Below are positions 1 through 14,000 of a stretch of 64,000 nt of DNA, in pieces. The DNA comes from Cylicocyclus nassatus (Eukaryota; Nematoda; Chromadorea; Rhabditida; Strongylidae). The position numbers and the translations under genes were made by a program. The stretch's first letter is position 1, and each line of letters starts with the position of its first letter. Below the pieces are notes generated by a model that did no database searches, was not told where the DNA came from, and saw only the letters and a list, made by a program, of their open reading frames with translations. The stretch spans positions 26,079,676 to 26,143,675 of the forward strand of contig CATQJL010000316.1 of NCBI GenBank assembly GCA_958299035.1. Reading direction: 5' to 3'.

Positions 1-923
1 GCGTATAAAAAGATCTACTTGAGAAGCGCTTCTTGTCACTGCGCTTTGCTTGCAAAAACTCACAATGGGATGTACCGCTACCGTTCACCCTCTTTCAGAC
101 GAATGTCTAATAGACTTTTCTTTTCCCAGATGTACATAAACAAATCAATAATGATAAAAGGATCGAGCAAAAAGTAGTCTATCTTTTGCGCCGCGTCTCA
201 TTTATAGGGGAACAAAATCCATCCTCTTCGCTTCACATACAGTCTAAAAGAAACAAACATCCTAAGTAACAATATACAGTTTGCCCCAGCCCCAACCAGG
301 CCAAAAGTGGCATGGCGGGAGCCCGCGTAGCGAGGGTATTACAGCGCGCGTATGCAGCGCAAACCCTCAGCGCTGCGAGTGTCCAAATTTAGCCGACGGT
401 TCGGCCGGATCCCGATTGGGGCGGACCGTGCGATTTTCATTTTGACATTTGCCACCTTATTGCCTGGCCCTGTGTTTGTTTAAAGCAATTTTATTGTGAC
501 TGTATCATAACAAGCTTTTTTGCCCTGCACACTGATACGCTCTGTAGTTGCACCATCTCATTCAAGCTTTGCGTTTTCTTTTTTTTCCTCCACGAGCGCT
601 CTCAAAATTGGTTCGTACAAGACGCTTTTGGGCAACCGATAACAAAGCCTCAGTCCGCCTCGTTTCAGACTGCATATTACAAAAGATGCGCATTGCTTGA
701 GCAGATTCAAAATTTGCCGGAAGTTTATGACCAGCAACAATAGTTTATTTAAACGAATCAAACTTTGAGAAATTACTACCGATTCCTGATTATTGCACGT
801 CAATAGTTGCAGGAATAAAAGTGCGCATTATATAAGAAAGGAATTGCAAACCGATGCGATAAATTTCCATAATTGCTAGACGCAGTCGGTGTAAATTTTA
901 AAGAAATTCTTGTTTATAGTTCG
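1..923. other. 5' flank of acyltransferase gene, no gene seen
   Basis: No exon with recognisable protein similarity is visible on either strand. The stretch holds short AT-rich sequence and a more GC-rich patch around 300-430. It presumably contains the promoter of the acyltransferase gene that starts at 924, but I see no defined promoter motif. Confidence 0.4.
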
Positions 924-2090
924 ATGGCTCAAAAACGGCAAGACATTCAAGGGATACGTGGCTGGGCGATTGCTTTGGTTGTCACATTTCACTTCTTTCC
1001 TGCTTATTGCCCGAATGGATATGTTGGAGTAGATATGTAAGCAACTTCTCTTTCTTAAGGCAGCGCCCAAAAATTGCATAATTTTTTTCGCTTTGGGCTT
1101 GTCTTCTTTCCGCTGAATACGAAAATACAAGTTGGAGAGCACGAAAATACCAAAAACAGAGTATTTCAAAAATCTTTGATTTAATTTGAGCGCCTGCCGC
1201 CAAGGAGACGCGAAGTCGTTTTGGGACCCGAAACGTTCCAGCCAAAACTTCTGAAACGGTTTCTCGCTTCAGAAGCACATTGGTGCAATGCCACGCGCAA
1301 GAGCTTTATTAAGATCGGAGTTACTGTACTCGGTTTTCATATTTGCCTGGACGCTGCCTTTAAAAAATAACATATGTTACTATATCTGTAAGCTTTTCCT
1401 TTGATCTGCAATTCAGGTTCTTTGTCGTATCTGGCTTTCTTATGGCTATGATCATAACAAGAACGGAGATCACAGCTTCGTTTTGTCAGAACTTCTACTA
1501 CAGAAGGTCATCTTTCATCTTAAAAGTTATTTTACTACTATACAGATAAGAGGCAAAGTTTAAGAATCAAGCGAATATTACCGCTGTATTATATGACGTC
1601 CGCGGCGTTATTATTGCTTGTAGTATCAAGACTGCCTTCATTCCGACTCATAAATTTCCCTAGTTCACGCAGAGCTATATTTCTCATTACAAACATCAGG
1701 CTGTATGAAAACGATCCTGCCATGGATTACGAAAAAATGGTGATGTCTTCGAATTTCCTACTTTCACACCTATGCATGAACAGCTTCAGCTGTCAAATGC
1801 GGACGATCTCTTTACTCATACTTGGTCATTATGTGTCGAGATGCAATGGTATTTGTTGGCTCCACTTCTCTTCTTCGTGCAAACTTTGTTACCTTTACGG
1901 AGGGTGCTTTTCTTTTTGGGTTAGTCGTGTTGAGCTGAAATATGTCTGAGTGCAAATTGGTATTCAAGGGATCACATGTATTTCTCTCGGTTTCTATCTC
2001 ACTACTGGCAGCAACACTGCTTTCTACAACACATTTGCTAGGATGTGGCAATTTTGTGTTGGCATTATCGCCTTTTTGAGTGGTGAAAAT
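924..2090 (+). CDS. Acyltransferase exons 1-5 (N-terminal half of the membrane domain)
   Basis: Exon 1 opens at ATG 924. It reads MAQKRQDIQGIRGWAI, then FHFFPAYCPNGYVGVDM, the classic start of acyltransferase-3 proteins; the HF pair carries the conserved His. Exon 2 (1417-1506) continues FFVVSGFLM. Exon 3 gives RIKRILPLYY; its acceptor is uncertain (1553 or 1559, same phase). Exon 4 (1790-1919) reads DLFTHTWSLCVEMQWYLL, and exon 5 (1969-2090) reads FARMWQFCVGIIAFLSG. Introns 3 and 4 are only 50 and 49 bp, typical nematode size. A TTTATAG acceptor-like sequence ends 4 bases before the ATG and could serve as a spliced-leader trans-splice site; that is an inference. The ATG is the first in frame after a stop at 870. 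Confidence 0.88.
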
Positions 2091-5000
2091 GTGAGCTTTT
2101 TTACAATATGCAGCTGTTATCATCAGACTTGTATTGTATCGCTCACAGCGTCCTTAGCGTTTTCTTTTTTGCCCTAACATAAGGTGGAAGGTAGAAAAGT
2201 TCGTACCCGATCGCGTTTACGGTCGGAACGTTTATACTCTTGAATCGATTATAAATTCCTGGTTTTACTGCAAAATTACCCTCATGGTTTCGCATCCTGT
2301 GGTGCCTAGAGGATTGGTGTCTATCATGCAGGATCGACTTTCGAGGTCATATTCAAGATCGATTGCGAGGATTGCGAGAATTATTTTTTTTCTTTCGAGG
2401 TCATATTCAAGATCGATTGCGAGGATTGCGAGAATTATTTTTTTTTCTTTCGAGGTCATATTCAAGATCCTAACAAGTAAGATTGAACACCTGACTTCAA
2501 GGTCTTTGAAACTACTGTAACCATTTAAAATGGTTCTGATTCAGAGCCCAGCACGGGTTGGCAATTGGGCATCGCTAAAACAGCTTTGCCATTATCGATT
2601 TTTACGATATCCTACTTGATCCCGCCAGCTGCGTAGGTTGCTCGATTGGAGCTCGCTTTCTTCTTCGAAGGGACTGGCATCGTAGATATTCCGGATCCTT
2701 GCAAGGAGGAGGGGAGGAGCCTTGGAACCGTTACTATATATAGGTGTAGAACACATTCATGTGAAAATTTCAAGAAACTTATTTGAAACGGGAATTTTGC
2801 CTACTTCAGGTGGGCATTGGGTGGACAATGGCCCACCTAATTTGCAAAAAAAATTTTTGTTAACGATAAATTTGCAGAAAAAACCTTGTCACAATCTTCA
2901 GTCACATACTATCTTAATGAAACTTTACGGTTCATCCTGCAGGCCTGTGTTCATGTGCTTGCCAAGTTTCATACCATATCGTCATTTGCGCCCCGCCATT
3001 TGAATTTTCATTTTCATTCACAGTGATGCAAGATTTTTGTAGAAAATGTTTATTACAGCTTCCATTCAAATGAAGTTTTCCATATTTCATACAATTTGTT
3101 TTCACTAGCCTCTTTTCGTATGCGTACATTGAAAACTAGACATGTCTTTTGTTACAAATAGCATCGTTTAGGCGACGTCGCGCGTGCGACAATTAGCGAC
3201 AGCGCCGTTCAACGCTCGCGAACTCCACTGCTCGCCTGTGGAGGCATATAACATGTTAAAATAAGCAGAGAGCATGAGCTATCGATTTTTCCGAGGCTTT
3301 AACCCGAACTTCGCAAAAACGATATCCCTTTTGCTTTTTCACCCAACGATTTTCAGCCTGTCATTTCACCTCATGCCGGGCCCTGATCTGACTGCGTACA
3401 CAAAACCCGCTTAATAGAGAGCACCAACCTAAAATCTAAGTAGCTATATCAATTAACATGATTTTAGTCACTTTTAGAGGGTTGCTTAGAACTGAGGTAA
3501 GCGGCTATCTTGCATAATCAAGTTTTTCTTAGAGGTGGTTTTGTTTTGGACTACAGCAGGGATAATCTTAAATTTTGTATTGGCTAACGTTAATAAGTAT
3601 GCACTTTCCCAGTAATATCTCGTCTTACTGATTCTTCGCGACCATTAAGATAGTTATAGACGGGCTGGCTATAGCGTAGATATGCGGTGTAAAATCTACC
3701 AATAGATTCCAAAGAACCTCATAATTAAAATAAATTTTCAAACATTTTAAAAATCCAATTTAGCGTCAAAAAAATTTTTTTCGGGCGTTTTCGGGGTTAG
3801 GGCCCGCAAAAATTTTGGAAAGCATACAAAAAATTTTTTCGGAGTGCGTGGCTAACACCACGCACCTTTATTAGAAAAAAATTTCTATCGCCTCACACCC
3901 TCGAACGGAAATCTGGGTACGCCACTGCTTTAGCCCTAATCATTCTGAAAACATGGTTAACTTTTTAGGGTTTTCTCAAAGGCGAATTTGATTTTAGATG
4001 ATTCAAAACCCACTCAAAACTTCCTGTTATGATCTGACGACGGGGATTTGAGCAAGGCGAACATGTGTCTCAAAGCTTTCGGAACTACCGTTTACTTACC
4101 GTCAGGTATAACATAAGTCCTTACTAATTACAATGTCTAATATATTCATAACGTAATCCAAACCGACTTTTAGCGAATTTTGAGGTTCCCAAATATTGGG
4201 CCACTTAAGTGAAATGGTCATACTCAAAAAAAATTTACTTCGTTCTGAAAGTGACGCGCGGCCAACAATTCTATTCACATCTCTCTTCCCATCCAATACA
4301 ATACATTACTCAGCCTTTGCTCATGTGAGACTTGCTTCGAATAACCGCCAGACTGTGTGGTTGAGAATTGTACAAGATCTCGATCTCTCATTTTTGCTTG
4401 CCATGATTTGCTTTCAGCAACAGTAACTCATATGTAAAAAGGCGATTCTAAATAAAGTTATTGCTGTGAAAACTATGGAGTTAGGATATCCTATGCTGTT
4501 TATGTAGTTCGAATTTTTCTCAAAAAAAAGTTAGGCGGTGTGCCACAACTCAGAAAACGTGGCCGCCACGCCTTTATAAAGGCAGCGTTCAGGCAGACGT
4601 CCGAGCCCCAAAGGCAATGTCTCGCCGAAATTGAGGTAGCGCGGGTTTTCACATGTTATGTAAAAGGACATCCTGTTCAGGCGATTACCCCTGGTTCGAC
4701 TCGATTCTACGCCATGAAATTTGCCCTCAAACTAGCTCGCAAAGCGCGGTTTCCCCGGTATTCTCCTTACGCTTTTGAACATGTCGTTCCGCATGGTGTT
4801 GATGCCGTTGTGCCGAAGGCTGAGTTAAAAAGGCAATCTGTCCGTGTTGCTTTGACGGGCTTTCAAAAACGGGTTTTTTTGTGCATTCTAGACAGGGACG
4901 AAAAGGCTTGCAATACGCAAGGATCTTGACAACCAAATTCTGGTGAAACACTGCCTTCAAAAACCACGCCCACTTCCTCGCACGGCCAACACCTTGAACA

Positions 5001-8000
5001 AAATCTCCTCAACCCTTGACGAGTTTTCACGTGGCAAACACAGTCGAACACATAGCGTTTACCTGTTAATGCTTGCTTTTGACAAAAAATGGCGTCAGAG
5101 CATTTGTCCGGGTCTTCCGAAAATAGCCCTAAAAAGGTGGCTTTTTGAAAAGGAATCCACGCTTTTTGAGTGCCATGTTTGGAATCAATGTCCTGAAAAG
5201 GTCTAAAAGGATAACATAAAAATATGGGAGTCAAGAATCTGTCCCGACGCTGCCTTTAGGGGTTGTGCCCCACTCCATCAACTTACCTTCAAAACATTCA
5301 CACATCTAGATTTTCTAAAACTTTGAGACCATTAAACCTTCTTCTCTTCACAGTAGCAGTAGACCATCTCATCCGCAATCGCTGCTTTTACATGGCAAAT
5401 ATTGGTTTACGATACAGTGCTAAATCTGTTCTACTACGTATACTGCGAGGGAAAGTGGCAAAAATATGTATATATTCGATAGTTCAGACCTCTTAGTTTT
5501 CTGTAGTTTGTGTCTAACTTGTCTTCTTTAGTCTGAGTAACAGTTGCTGCAAACAGAACCATTGAGAAGGAAAATGAGACAAACGAACGCTGGTGGGCTC
5601 CTGCTGTTATGATTCAGCGTTGTTATTTGAAAGGTGATTTCTCGTGTGGGCAAAGAAGGAGTAGTGCTTTGTACACAGCCCATAAACAGGTAGCTAACTC
5701 ACTTAAAAAACAAAGCTAATCGTGTTCAAATGGCCATTTCACTCGGATGGAACTTAGAATCCTCAATCGCTAAGACTTGATCCAAAAGGGTTATTTGACA
5801 TGTCAATTACAAATTCTCAAGATTGGTGCAGTTTTTTGTAATGCTTACTGTATGTGCAGGATAGTTCACATGAAGTGTGACAAGATTTCAAAAATTTATT
5901 TTTTATTATGTCTCATTTCATCTCATTTTTGCTTCGCGGTGCCTCAAATTTTTTCTCTATAATTTTCTTTCCTAACAGTTTCACTTCGGAAAAAGGTCGG
6001 TATTGTTGAAGAGCTTTTTGGAAAAAATACAGATTTCTTCTTTTATCGCACAGTATCCAGAAAATTTTTTTTGAAGGCTGCCCAGGAAGTGCAAAAGTAA
6101 AGTACAAACTCAGACAATCATTGCAAGCACCCGCAGCACCTAACGGTCCCTGTCGGCGGTGCGGGGCGTTAATTCATGGACTGACCATCCGCGGTCTTAG
6201 ATTTATTTTCTTGACCACCGCGGCTCAATGTTATCGCTAGAAACAGCTGCGGGCTTCCAAAGTTTTTTCCGGACACCTGCGGCCCAAGAAAAAACACCCG
6301 GGCGAGCCCCGGAGGCGCACTGCAGATTTAGTTCTCGGACAAGCTGCGGCCCTTTAGACGAGGGCGCGACAATATCAATCCGGCGAGCCCCGAGCCTTGC
6401 TGTAAGGAGAGAACGCTACTCGCGCGAGATACCCGCGTGATAGGGCTGCAGGGCTGCCCTCAACATTTGCGTCGTTTAGCAAAAGTCAAGTAGCGTTAAG
6501 TTCCTGGTCATCAATGGTGTCTCGGTTGAGCTCTATCGGACTACTTGATCCTGGGACCAGGTAGTTGTCGGGCGAAAGAATATGAACAGGTGTCCGAAAA
6601 GGTTTCAAAATTTGGAAATAATATTTACGAGCTTCATTGCTTTATCGGGATGTATTGGACACCCGCGGATGCATGCGCTTCCCAAGCCACCCGCTGCGTT
6701 GTTCGAGCGCTTATCGGGCCATCCGCGGGCAATGTCGGGTGCTTACGGGGCGCTTATCGGCGCGCCTATGGGCGTGGCGTCGCCCGTGGGTGACCGGCGG
6801 GTACTCGCCATAATTGTCTGAGAAAGTACATGGTCTGCTTTTTTATAAATAAATTTTAATTTTTTAATTTAGAATAAATCGTTTGAGCGCGCATTTTAGA
6901 AAATCCACAGAAGTGATCAAACGAATGTGTTATATCTAACTGAAGCGGATATTTTCAAACAAGGTCAAGGGGGCTTATGCAAAGCCTTCATAAATATCAG
7001 ATAAAGTTAATCTTTTAAAATTTTAGTTGTTTAATGCGAATGGGCGTTTTTTGCTTCGTATTTCACGTGATCATCCTATATATTGGGTTGCCAAGAAAAT
7101 AATGTCGTTTTTTTCGGGTTTTTTCGTGTAAAATTGATATTACTCGAGAACTAGAGCATATCCAAGGCCGAAATTTTATGGTTAAAGTTGCGAAGGTTTG
7201 TAGTGTACAAAGGCATATGTGGGAGGGGGCCAGTACTACTGGGGGCGGAGTCTGCCATTTTCAATTTTTTGATTTTTTCTTGGTTTCTAAGCATGGAAAA
7301 AATATAGCAAGCGTACCGATGGATAAGTGCATGTGTCCTTTATAAGCAGGATCAAGTGAGATATTCGCAGGATTTTCTAGAGCGAAAATCCAATTTTTGG
7401 CACCACGAGTTGCTCATATGTTTTGGCTCTGAACTTTGCGTAAGCAACAAGTTCTGCCAATGTTCGAATGCCATCTTTTAGAGCTTTCTTTGCTCTATCG
7501 ATTGGTACCCCTCACATAGTTTTTTGGATTTGTCTCATGGCTTTGCTATGAAAAACGACATGATTTTCTTGACAACCTAATATCTTGGTAGATCAATACC
7601 TCAGTGTGCTTCTAACTTGCTTATGGGCTTATTCGACCTTGTTAACACATGTCATATGATCGCGAACATCAATATCACGTCAATTACGACTCTTCTCTCT
7701 CGGGTGTATGTCAAGAGGCGCGATTCCTATTGCCAGATGGGCTTGGAATAAAGAGCATATCATCAGATGCGCTTTAATGTGCTCATTTCGAACCTGTCTT
7801 CTATACTCAGTCAGTCGCCGGGGCAGGCGGTCTGCAAACTCGCTCATTCTTGCAAGCGGTCAGTAGAATTTTGGGGGCTGGTCAAACCTCCAACAAGCGG
7901 TACCTGCTGTACTGTCGCATGTTCTGCAGGCAAGCGGCAATACAGCATTTTCTGCGAGCGGTCGCCAAATAATTTCTATTAGCGAGCGCTGTGACTGTAC

Positions 8001-11000
8001 GCAGTTTCGGGCGTACGTCGAGCAAAGTAACGTTGTACATGTCCGAGGTGTCAAGGTGGTTCAATTACCCAGGTTTTGGTGTACTTCCTCTTAGCGGAAG
8101 GTACCTACGGGCTATGCGGTCCTTCACAAAGGACCGTGCGGTTCTCAATAATTTTGTGCATAATCTCGCGGAAAGTCCGCGAGAATGCAGCTACTTAGCC
8201 GCAACTAATCTATAAAAGTGCCCACTTGTTCTTCGAGCATACGTCTAAAATTTAGCCAACATTCTTCCAAATATCTGCAAGCGGGCCGCAAGAAATCAGC
8301 AAACTATTTTTCCGGTGCCCGCTTGCTCAAAATTCGCATGGCTGCCTGCCTCCTGGCGATTATCTGAGTATCTGCTGAGCGATTACTGCAAAGATTATGA
8401 GCGGTAGCATAGAATTATCAGAGTCTTGATGCATTATGCGTTGATTGGCGTGGTGGTGAATGCGCTGATTACAAGGAATGCATATATGAAAAGTAAACAG
8501 CAGTGGAGGTAGATTTGCACATTTTTATAACCCATGTACGTAAATTTCAAAAATTTCCCCCTACTCGAGGGAAGCCCCCCAGACCGCCACGGTAAACAGG
8601 TGTTTTGAGACAATCAAATTCTGTAGCTAAAGATATCGTCGACTCTAAAAATCGTGACGACGGTCTGCAATGCGGTCAGTGCGCACCGCACGGCATTGCC
8701 ACCTAGTGATTCGCCCAAATTACGTGGAGAAGGTGAGTTCTTGTGGTTTTTCTTTTTCTTTTTGTATCTCTTTTGCTTGCAGGAACTTTCATGGCTACCG
8801 CAGGGAGCCTACACTGCAGAGAAGCAAGATTGCCCTACGATAAAGCGGCAGTGCCGTGCGGCGCGCACTGGCCGCACTGCAGACCGTCGTCACGATTTTT
8901 AGAGTCGACGATACTTAATGTCTACCACTTAGACATCAGACGCCAGTAACTTTTTCTAGAGCCGCTTAGCAAGTACCCCAAACCAGCGTCTCGGAAAGAT
9001 GATGGGTGTCGGGATTCTACAGTGTTACCGTAACAGACCCTCAAACTAATCTATGACTATAGTCTAAGGTGAAAAAGCGTCTCTGGAAAGCCCAAAATCC
9101 GCTAAGATCGTCTTCCAGACCCCACCCGCATAAACGTTCTTGCAGCGAATGCAGATATGAAAAGCTCGCAAAGGCTCATTTTTGCCATTTTTAGACGCTG
9201 CGAACCCCAGGTGTGTTTCAACATGGTGAGAAGGCTCCGATAAGGTGAAAAATCGAAGAGCGAAATCTTGCCGGAACACTGTCTTGAAAGGAAGTGTCTC
9301 GGTAAAATTTTATTTTTGCAGAATTTTACCTTTTCGGAGCTTTCTCAACATAGGGTACCCATATCTAAGCTTCAGCGCATGAAAATGGCGAAAATGAGCT
9401 TTTTCCAAGCTTTTCAGGTCCACATTCAGCGGAGAATACATGCATGTGGGCGGGGCCGGAACGAAGGAGGCGGGGCGCAAAAGACGGAAGCCCCGTCCCT
9501 TCTCCCTCACGAGACGGTTCTTTATTGAATGCGGACGCTAAGTTCGCTAAGGAAGTCTTCCGGATTTTGCCAACGACCCCGCCCACATAAACGTATTTTG
9601 CATCGAATGCAGACACCGAGACATTTTGTAAAGGCTCATTTTGCCATTTTCATGCTCTGGAAAGCCCAGATATGGGTTCCTCATGGCGAGAAGGCTCCGA
9701 AAAGAAAACACGGAAACTGGAAAACGAAAATTCTGCCGAGACACTGCCTTTAATTGTAAGTCAGTTTTGGAATCCTTCAACAAGGCGCATCCAATGATGT
9801 GCACTCGAGTTAAGTTGTAATGATCTTTTATATTGTTTTGGAGAACAGTTACAGTGTAATCCATTCCTCCTGTTTGCAGAAAATATAGACGAGAGACTTA
9901 AATGAAGTGCGTTTCATATTACGAATACTTCGTATAGTAAGAGTTTCAGGACATCTTGTGAAATACCTAAAAACCGTTGGTGCTATAAAAGCATAGCCGA
10001 AAACGGCATAAGCACTACGAGATTGAAGTCTCGTCTACCTAGGAGTAAATGTCTAGAATACAAACTTTGAGCGGTTTGTGTAGTACGAACACCTCAAGTA
10101 AAGCTCCCTTTTTGCTCAAAGCTGTAGCCTTTGACGTTCAAAATTTTTCGTATTACGGTAATAAAGCTGGAAAAATGTTGTAAACTCTGAACCAGTGCAC
10201 TTTACACAGAGCTTTACTTTTTCTGCGATTAGAACAAAATGCTTCCAAATACATTGAGTTCAAAGCATCTGCTTCATGTGGCTTAAGGGCTTAAAACAGC
10301 TTGTAACGGGACTGATACAATGACTTTTCCGGATGTGCTACTTAAAGGCACCGTCTACCCAAATTCTCAGCTTCCATGTTTTGTCGCTTCCGGGCCTTTT
10401 TAAGGCCCTGATTTCGAATATGAGGTGGAGAATCCCCGAAAAGCACAAAGAATCCTATTTTGGAGAACAAGCGAGAGATGTGGAAGTGCAGATTGCAGAG
10501 GTGCGGCGCTGTTATCGCACGGCATATATTAGCGCCGCAGCCCGCCAAACCTGCAAAATGGGCGGAGTGACCAACTTTGGATCACGTACTTTCCGAAGCG
10601 GATTTCTCGCTCCGGAAGCAATCTTTTGCGGGGAAACTTGGGGGTTGGCCTAATGTAGGGGCCTACATTTGTATGCCATCGAATCTCGTGAACGCCCACT
10701 TTGGGCGGACGGTGCCTTTAACGCTCGAAAAAAAAACAAACAAACTCTTTGTGCTTGTTGCGTTTTAGCTCCATTTAACTTTACCCTACCGTTAACATTA
10801 AACTTCAAATCTCGGCTTTTGCCCCTGCAAAGTGTGCTTTGCTTGCATAATGATGTATCTGTGCTGTGATTTTGTGATTTTTCGCAGAACTGATTTGGAC
10901 ACTTTTGAGCTAGAAAGCAAAAGCTATGAATGCGTTGGTGTGCACACTCGTTTTTGCGGGTGACGCCTGCGTGCTTGAAAAGATGCTCTGGATCGCAGAA

Positions 11001-14000
11001 ATTTCCTAGCTCGCGCAATCGTACTTGTACCCGCTATGCGCTCACTTCATTGTAAAATCTGCGGACTGCAATAATTGAGACTTGATGCTCAATTTGTGCT
11101 AACTCTAGGCTAAAATGAAACTCGGACCAAAATTTCGACAGGAACAGAGCGTTTCTTCCGGTGTCAAGCAGCATATCTGTCCAGAAAGTATATTGCGACT
11201 TGAAAAACTGATTAGAGTCCCCATACCACAGAATCTCGTTTTTGGTGCGCCCTGAGTCCAAAACATTTTGAGCTGTCAGAAAAATTAAGCCCCTCTTTCC
11301 GAAGGCAGGACGCGCAGGAGGAATCAAGGGCCTAGCAGCATGGTCGTGGTGGATGTATATAGTGTAAGATGTAGTTATGGGCGCAAGCACTGCGGAAAAT
11401 TGACCAGGCTTTAAGAACCTTGTCAGGGAACTCAAAGAGAAACCTGTTGTCAGATCGTCGCTCAGCTTAAGAATTGTAGTAGGAAATCTATCAAGGATTA
11501 TAATATCACCAGTGCGCCACCTCTGCTTCGCAGAGGCTCGCACTGGCTTACTATCTATGTGCCTTACTCATTCACGTAAAATCGTGGCACTGGAACTCAC
11601 CGTGCTATGCCGACTACCACGAGTAAAATGTAAACATATTCTCATTTAGAAAGCTTTTTCACGTGAGATCGGTGATTTCGTGTGGAGGAAACTTTTCGCA
11701 GAAAGACAAACGCAAATTTGAATAGGTTTCTAAATTTTTCATGGCTTTGTAGTTTGCCATAAACGCAATAGTGACCGTGCTCTACATCTCCGTACGAAAA
11801 TTTTCTCAAATGCTTGAGTAGAACCTCAGCAAATTTACCATTTATGCAGCCAATTCTTTTTGGCGCCGCTTTCGTTATGTAGTAGACTTTTGACCACTTT
11901 TCGGGCTAAACTCCATCGCTTGCACATTTGCCTACCAAACGCACCCACCACTTTGCAAAAAGTTGTGATACGGGAGCAATTTTGCGAGAATGAAGCCAGG
12001 TGGATCCGTTTTGCGCGCAGTTTTTGAGGAACCCACTCAACGAATCTATTCCTGCTTTTGCATATTGGGCTTTCATGAAGATAGCATGCGCTATGCAAAA
12101 TTTGAGCTCAGGACGTTGGCTGGAAACTGCTGTACGAATTTCGTAACAGGCACACTCACACACAGACACACACACAAATTTATGTGCCTTACTCATTCTC
12201 GTAAAATCGTGGCACTGGAACTCACCGTGCTATGCCGACTACCACGAGTAAAATGTAAACATATTCTCATTTAGAAAGCTTTTTCACGTGAGATCGGTGA
12301 TTTCGTGTGGAGGAAACTTTTCGCAGAAAGACAAACGCAAATTTGAATAGGTTTCTAAATTTTTCATGGCTTTGTAGTTTGCCATAAACGCAATAGTGAC
12401 CGTGCTCTACATCTCCGTACGAAAATTTTCTCAAATGCTTGAGTAGAACCTCAGCAAATTTACCATTTATGCAGCCAATTCTTTTTGGCGCCGCTTTCGT
12501 TATGTAGTAGACTTTTGACCACTTTTCGGGCTAAACTCCATCGCTTGCACATTTGCCTACCAAACGCACCCACCACTTTGCAAAAAGTTGTGATACGGGA
12601 GCAATTTTGCGAGAATGAAGCCAGGTGGATCCGTTTTGCGCGCAGTTTTTGAGGAACCCACTCAACGAATCTATTCCTGCTTTTGCATATTGGGCTTTCA
12701 TGAAGATAGCATGCGCTATGCAAAATTTGAGCTCAGGACGTTGGCTGGAAACTGCTGTACGAATTTCGTAACAGGCACACTCACACACAGACACACACAC
12801 AAATTTATGTGCCTTACTCATTCTCGTAAAATCGTGGCACTGGAACTCACCGTGCTATGCCGACTACCACGAGTAAAATGTAAACATATTCTCATTTAGA
12901 AAGCTTTTTCACGTGAGATCGGTGATTTCGTGTGGAGGAAACTTTTCGCAGAAAGACAAACGCAAATTTGAATAGGTTTCTAAATTTTTCATGGCTTTGT
13001 AGTTTGCCATAAACGCAATAGTGACCGTGCTCTACATCTCCGTACGAAAATTTTCTCAAATGCTTGAGTAGAACCTCAGCAAATTTACCATTTATGCAGC
13101 CAATTCTTTTTGGCGCCATTCATACAGAAAGTAGGGCCAGTGCGAGCCTCTGCTTCGCAGAGGCTCGCACTGGCCCTACTTTCTGTATGCCTCACTCATT
13201 CCAGCATAATAGTGACAATGAAACTCACCGCGTTATGCAAGCTATCATGAATGATTTGTAAACAGCTACTCATTCCTAGAGCTTTTTTGCGTGAGATCGG
13301 TATTTTCACGTGGATGAAACTTTTCTCGGAAGAATAAATGCAAATTTGAGTAAGTTTGTGAACTTTTTATGGCTTGGTAGTCGCCATAACGGCAGTAATC
13401 ATCGTGGGCTACATCTCTGTGCAAAAATCTTTTCAAATGATCAGGTAAAATCTTGGGAAATTGAGCATTTAGGCAACTAATTCTTTTTGGCGCCATCTTC
13501 ATAAAGTAACCAACTTTAGTAGAATTTTTTGGGCTAAAGTCCATGGCTTGTGCATTAGCTTGTTAAACATATCCACGACTTTGCAAAAAGTTTATATACG
13601 GGCCCAATTTTGCTGGCTAGAAGTTAAGCGGACCCGTTTCATGCGCAGTTTCTAGGGGATCCACTTATCGGATCCGCTTGTGCTTTTGCACAATGGACTT
13701 TTTTGCTGCTAGGATGTACTATGCAAAATTTCAGCTCAAGAACTTTGCTGGAACTTGCGCTATGAATTTCGTGACAGACAGACATTCAGACACACACACA
13801 CACAAAAAAACGTAAACACCCTTAGCGCGTTATTATAGTAGGATTTTGTATCCTCAAAGCGGTTTTAAATTTGAATGTTGACTTCGCTTCCAGAATGGCA
13901 TGAGATAGTACATAAAAAATAACTAGAAGACGGGTCTTCAAGCCCTGTTTGTGATACATAATTCAAATGCTTTTGTTTGCGTTTTTCTTTTGTTCTATTC

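Noticed and set aside
4672..4702. Possible tRNA B-box (GGTTCGACTC)
   Set aside because: The flanking bases cannot form the T-arm stem and no A-box or acceptor pairing was found.
11835..12821. Identical minus-strand frames repeated every 625 bp
   Set aside because: They are by-products of the tandem repeat and match no known protein.
11509..13850. CRISPR-like array
   Set aside because: The repeat period is 625 bp with no short repeat-spacer pattern, and the context is eukaryotic.
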